DNA from: Candidatus Obscuribacterales bacterium
GTDB taxonomy: Bacteria > Cyanobacteriota > Vampirovibrionia > Obscuribacterales > Obscuribacteraceae
NCBI GenBank assembly: GCA_021732245.1
Contig: JAKFVJ010000357.1
Location: 1 to 16,552 of the forward strand
DNA length: 16,552 nucleotides
Direction: 5' to 3'
Shown: one piece after another, positions 14,118 through 16,552 of the stretch
How positions within the stretch are numbered: the stretch's first letter is position 1
Layout: every line of letters begins with the position of its first letter
Notes under the pieces: generated by a model
What the model saw: the letters and a program-made list of their open reading frames with translations, nothing else
Database searches by the model: none
Told to the model about the DNA's origin: nothing
Position numbers and translations under genes: made by a program

Positions 14118-15128
14118 ATGGTCAAATACAAAGATTACTATCAAACTCTTGGCGTCTCACGTACAGCTACCGAGAAAGAAATCAAGAGCGCCTATCGCAA
14201 GCTGGCCAGGCAACACCACCCGGATACCCACCAGGGCAAGAGCAAAGCGGCAGCTGAAGAGAAATTCAAGGAATTAACCGAAGCTTACGAAGTTTTGAAG
14301 GACGCCGATAAGCGCAAGCGCTATGACATGTTGGGCGCCAATTGGAAAGCAGGCGCTGACTTTACGCCGCCACCTGACATGGGCGGATTCAGTTTCGACT
14401 TTGGACGCATGGGCGGAATGGGCGGCATGGGCGGCGGTGGCGCTCAGTTTTCCGACTTCTTCGATATCCTCTTTGGACAAGCAATGGCCGGTCAAGCCGG
14501 GCGTGCTCGTGGTGGCGCCGGCGGTACCACTGGCGGACCATTTGGATTTGGCGGCGCCCATGAAGAAGATTTTGGCGCACCAAGAAGACAAAGCGCCGAC
14601 CAAGAAGCCGACGTCGAATTGAGTATTGAAGAAATTGCCAGCGGCACAATGCGCAAAATTCAAATTACCGAACCCGGCGGCAAAACACGCACGCTCGAAG
14701 TCAAAATACCAAAAGGCGTGCGCGCAGGTTCCAAGGTAAGAATGTCAGGCGAAGGTGGCATGGGACCTCAAGGGAAGCGCGGCGACCTTTACTTGAAAGT
14801 AAAAGTAAAACCACACCCATACTACAAACTTGAAGGCGACAACTTAATTACGGAAGTACAGATAACCGCACCGAAAGCTGTTCTTGGCGGTGAAGCTCAC
14901 ATAACAACACTGGATGGCTCTGTCACCGTAACCATTCCACCTTTTAGCCAAAGCGGCAAGCTGTTGCGCCTTAAGGGCAAAGGACTCCCGCAGCTAAAAA
15001 CAGCAACAAGAGGCGACCATCTTATTCGAATTAAGGTGGCACTACCGACTGAATTAACGGTCGAAGAAAAAGAACATTGGCAGGCGCTCGATAAGCTCAG
15101 CTCCAAAAGTGCACACGCAAGCGTTTAA
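14118..15128 (+). CDS. J-domain co-chaperone, zinc-finger-less (CbpA/DnaJ type II)
   Basis: 336-residue cytoplasmic partner of DnaK (Hsp70). The J-domain occupies about 4-72 with HPD at residues 34-36, the motif that triggers DnaK ATP hydrolysis. A Gly/Phe/Met-rich linker covers about 88-155 (MGGMGGMGGGG, FGFGG). The two beta-barrel C-terminal substrate-binding domains follow from about 163 (DVELSIEEIASGT, VRMSGEGGMGPQGKRGDLY, HPYYKLEGDNL). The four CxxCxGxG zinc-binding repeats of DnaJ are absent, so it is a class B protein like CbpA rather than canonical DnaJ. ATG 14118 is fixed by the J-domain start (YKDYYQTLGV). No ribosome site is visible; the dispersed repeat abuts it. No dnaK or grpE is adjacent. 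It ends exactly where the convergent TPR gene ends. Confidence 0.93.
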   Translation: MVKYKDYYQTLGVSRTATEKEIKSAYRKLARQHHPDTHQGKSKAAAEEKFKELTEAYEVLKDADKRKRYDMLGANWKAGADFTPPPDMGGFSFDFGRMGGMGGMGGGGAQFSDFFDILFGQAMAGQAGRARGGAGGTTGGPFGFGGAHEEDFGAPRRQSADQEADVELSIEEIASGTMRKIQITEPGGKTRTLEVKIPKGVRAGSKVRMSGEGGMGPQGKRGDLYLKVKVKPHPYYKLEGDNLITEVQITAPKAVLGGEAHITTLDGSVTVTIPPFSQSGKLLRLKGKGLPQLKTATRGDHLIRIKVALPTELTVEEKEHWQALDKLSSKSAHASV

Positions 15129-16220
15129 TTAGCCGCCGGAACCACTCGAATTAGGCACGCTTTGACGCTGTCCTTCACCTTGCGGCGTTTGTTGAATTGG
15201 GTTCTGAATGGCACTATATTTAGCTGCGTTGGTAAATGCCGTAAGCGCTTGCGTGCTATCACCAAGTTTCTGCAAAACAACTGCTAAATTACGCTGGATT
15301 TCCGGATCAGTTGGGGCGGCTTTGCGAGCTTCAATAAGCATTTGACGTGATTCACGTAATTGACCCATATACAAGTAAAGCCTGGCCAGGCGAATGCGCA
15401 CGGATGGATCTTCGGGGCGATCTTGACGTTCGCGAATAAGTTGAAAGAGCGCTCTATCAAGCGATCCCCAAGTCTCTTTCATCTTTCGTACGTCTTTGGG
15501 CAATCCCATGACTTGCTGTTCAATTGAGTCGGCTAGCACATACTCGGTCAAGCCCTCTCTGTATTGATCGATAGAAGCTAGTGCCAAAGCCCTTTGCCGT
15601 CTGGCTTCAAAATTGTTCGGATCAGATTTAAGTGCCGCTCCAAGTTCAGCAACGGCTTCGCTTACTCGTCCTGTTTTCAAATAAATATTGGCCAGATCAA
15701 CTCTCGGTTTGGACCAATCAGGGTAAGCATTAATAATCAGTCTCAGCTGCAACTCAGCGGGTTGATATTGACTGTCTTCAGTTAACTTGGAAGCCAGATT
15801 CAATCGTGCGTACCTGCTATGCGGCGCTAGCGCTACTGATCTTTTTAAAAAACGAAAACCTTCTTCCTTATCGGAAATTTCTGCAAGGACGTTACCGACG
15901 CAAATCATCGCTATTGGATCGTAGGGTTTTTCCTTAGCCAAAGCATGAGCTTTTGTCACAGCTAAATCCATTTTGCCCTCAGCCAACAAAATGCTTGGTT
16001 CCATCGTGTCGGCTTGTCGTAAAATTTCCGGAGAGTCCAGAGTCGCAGACTTGCCTGTCTTGGTTTCTTTTTCGTCAGACAGTTTAGCTTCCGGCTGAGC
16101 AATGGTCATATAAAAGGCAAGACACATAACAGCGCCGAAGGCGACCTGCCAACTGACAGCACTCTTAAAAACGGAACCTAGTTGTAGCGACTCAGCTCTT
16201 GCCAAAGACACCACTCCCAA
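15129..16220 (-). CDS. Membrane-anchored tetratricopeptide-repeat protein
   Basis: 363 residues. A single hydrophobic segment at about 24-42 (WQVAFGAVMCLAFYMTIA) anchors a soluble part made largely of TPR-like helix pairs. Examples are YARLNLASKLTEDSQYQPAEL, PRVDLANIYLKTGRVSEAVAELGAAL, VRIRLARLYLYMGQLRESR and IQRNLAVVLQKLGDSTQALTAF. A low-complexity tail rich in Gln, Ser and Gly (QQTPQGEGQRQSVPNSSGSGG) ends it. Likely an envelope scaffold; no specific partner is shown. The TTG start at 16220 has AGGA five bases upstream (minus strand); GTG codons two and three codons in are alternatives. It overlaps the preceding minus-strand gene by 29 bases, which implies co-transcription and coupling, and abuts the J-protein stop with no gap. 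Confidence 0.82.
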   Translation of the reverse strand: MGVVSLARAESLQLGSVFKSAVSWQVAFGAVMCLAFYMTIAQPEAKLSDEKETKTGKSATLDSPEILRQADTMEPSILLAEGKMDLAVTKAHALAKEKPYDPIAMICVGNVLAEISDKEEGFRFLKRSVALAPHSRYARLNLASKLTEDSQYQPAELQLRLIINAYPDWSKPRVDLANIYLKTGRVSEAVAELGAALKSDPNNFEARRQRALALASIDQYREGLTEYVLADSIEQQVMGLPKDVRKMKETWGSLDRALFQLIRERQDRPEDPSVRIRLARLYLYMGQLRESRQMLIEARKAAPTDPEIQRNLAVVLQKLGDSTQALTAFTNAAKYSAIQNPIQQTPQGEGQRQSVPNSSGSGG

Positions 16221-16552
16221 AACATTCCTGACGAAGCTTTCTTAAGCATAGCGCAAAGTAGTCGGAAGCAGCCTTTGATGATACGTAATGATCAAGTTGT
16301 TGTTTGGTTTTATCAGCAAGATCGAGCAATCTTTTAAGATAGGAGGCATAAGCCGGCGTTTTAATAGCGGCATCTTTGAAAGATTCAATTTCCTTCGCCA
16401 CTACCTGGTCAATAATGTCGGACAAGGGAAGGTCCACTTTGTCACTTATCGCCTGTGCCGACTTTGCCCAATTGAGTCCGGTCCAGACACGCCGGGATTT
16501 GGGATCATTAACCGGCAATGAGCCGATAAATTTTTGCATCTGTTGAGCTTGC
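16192..16552 (-). CDS. Unrecognised protein, C-terminal part (probably continues past the right edge)
   Basis: At least 115 residues from ATG 16539, but the frame stays open to the window end (QAQQ precedes that Met) and no ribosome site stands before it, so the true start probably lies outside. The sequence is hydrophilic and helical-looking (SDIIDQVVAKEIESFKDAAI, YLKRLLDLADKTKQQLDHYV), with a C-terminal cluster LCLRKLRQECFGSG. I do not recognise a family, signal peptide or catalytic motif. It overlaps the start of the membrane-anchored TPR gene by 29 bases in another frame, so the two are likely an operon; a role linked to the TPR protein is inference. Confidence 0.65.
   Translation of the reverse strand, partial: QAQQMQKFIGSLPVNDPKSRRVWTGLNWAKSAQAISDKVDLPLSDIIDQVVAKEIESFKDAAIKTPAYASYLKRLLDLADKTKQQLDHYVSSKAASDYFALCLRKLRQECFGSGVFGKS

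Noticed and set aside
14006..14257. 83-residue open frame through repeat copy B into the J-protein gene
   Set aside because: The matching frame in copy A is interrupted by a stop, so coding is not conserved, and the second half overlaps the J-domain in another frame.
1..16552. CRISPR array, insertion sequence, integrase or prophage genes
   Set aside because: No regularly spaced direct repeats, transposase or integrase motifs, or phage structural genes were seen on either strand.

Overview
The window is a compact, roughly half-GC bacterial chromosomal segment with housekeeping genes at both ends and a small accessory-looking block in the middle. The mix is a Gram-negative-type envelope (Sec signals, a membrane-anchored c-type cytochrome, TadE-like pseudopilins), futalosine-route menaquinone synthesis (MqnC), a tig-clpP-clpX-lon run, and frequent TTG/GTG starts. 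My best guess is a non-photosynthetic relative of Cyanobacteria (Melainabacteria/Vampirovibrionia, perhaps Obscuribacterales). This is inference from gene content and sequence flavour only, held at about 50%.

Left part (1-2941): the N-terminal 167 codons of alanine racemase (minus strand, cut by the left edge); an HU-type nucleoid protein with a TTG start behind a leader of three nested or tandem inverted repeats; a Gfo/Idh/MocA-family NAD(P)-dependent oxidoreductase preceded by copy A of a dispersed ~100-bp repeat; a complete tRNA-Gly(GCC) with encoded CCA, a perfect TATAAT upstream and a terminator downstream; and a small three-helix membrane protein of unknown function.

Protein quality-control block (3107-8931, plus strand): trigger factor, ClpP, ClpX and Lon in that order. 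The ClpP catalytic triad, the ClpX zinc finger, Walker motifs and IGF loop, and the Lon Ser/Lys dyad are all intact. The first three cooperate directly (nascent-chain folding, then the ClpXP protease) and Lon follows ClpX by 15 bases. Intergenic hairpins before tig and clpP suggest separate control points.

Middle accessory block (8928-12717): two TadE-like pseudopilin genes on the minus strand bracket a plus-strand pair in which a di-haem c-type oxidoreductase (DHOR/DUF1111 family) overlaps a secreted TPR protein by a GTGA. This block is the least explained part of the gene content.

Right part (12776-16552): mqnC (menaquinone synthesis, minus) diverges from a DnaJ/CbpA-like J-domain protein lacking the zinc finger (plus). 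The space between them holds a tandem 11-bp repeat and copy B of the dispersed repeat, which ends four bases before the J-protein start codon. A membrane-anchored TPR protein and an overlapping unrecognised gene that probably runs off the right edge close the window on the minus strand.

The most interesting non-coding signal is the two-copy dispersed repeat (1023-1122 and 14017-14114). Both copies sit immediately 5' of a gene in the same orientation, and one short stem shows a compensatory base-pair change between copies. No CRISPR array, insertion sequence, rRNA or prophage gene was seen. No gene-free stretch exceeds about 250 bases.
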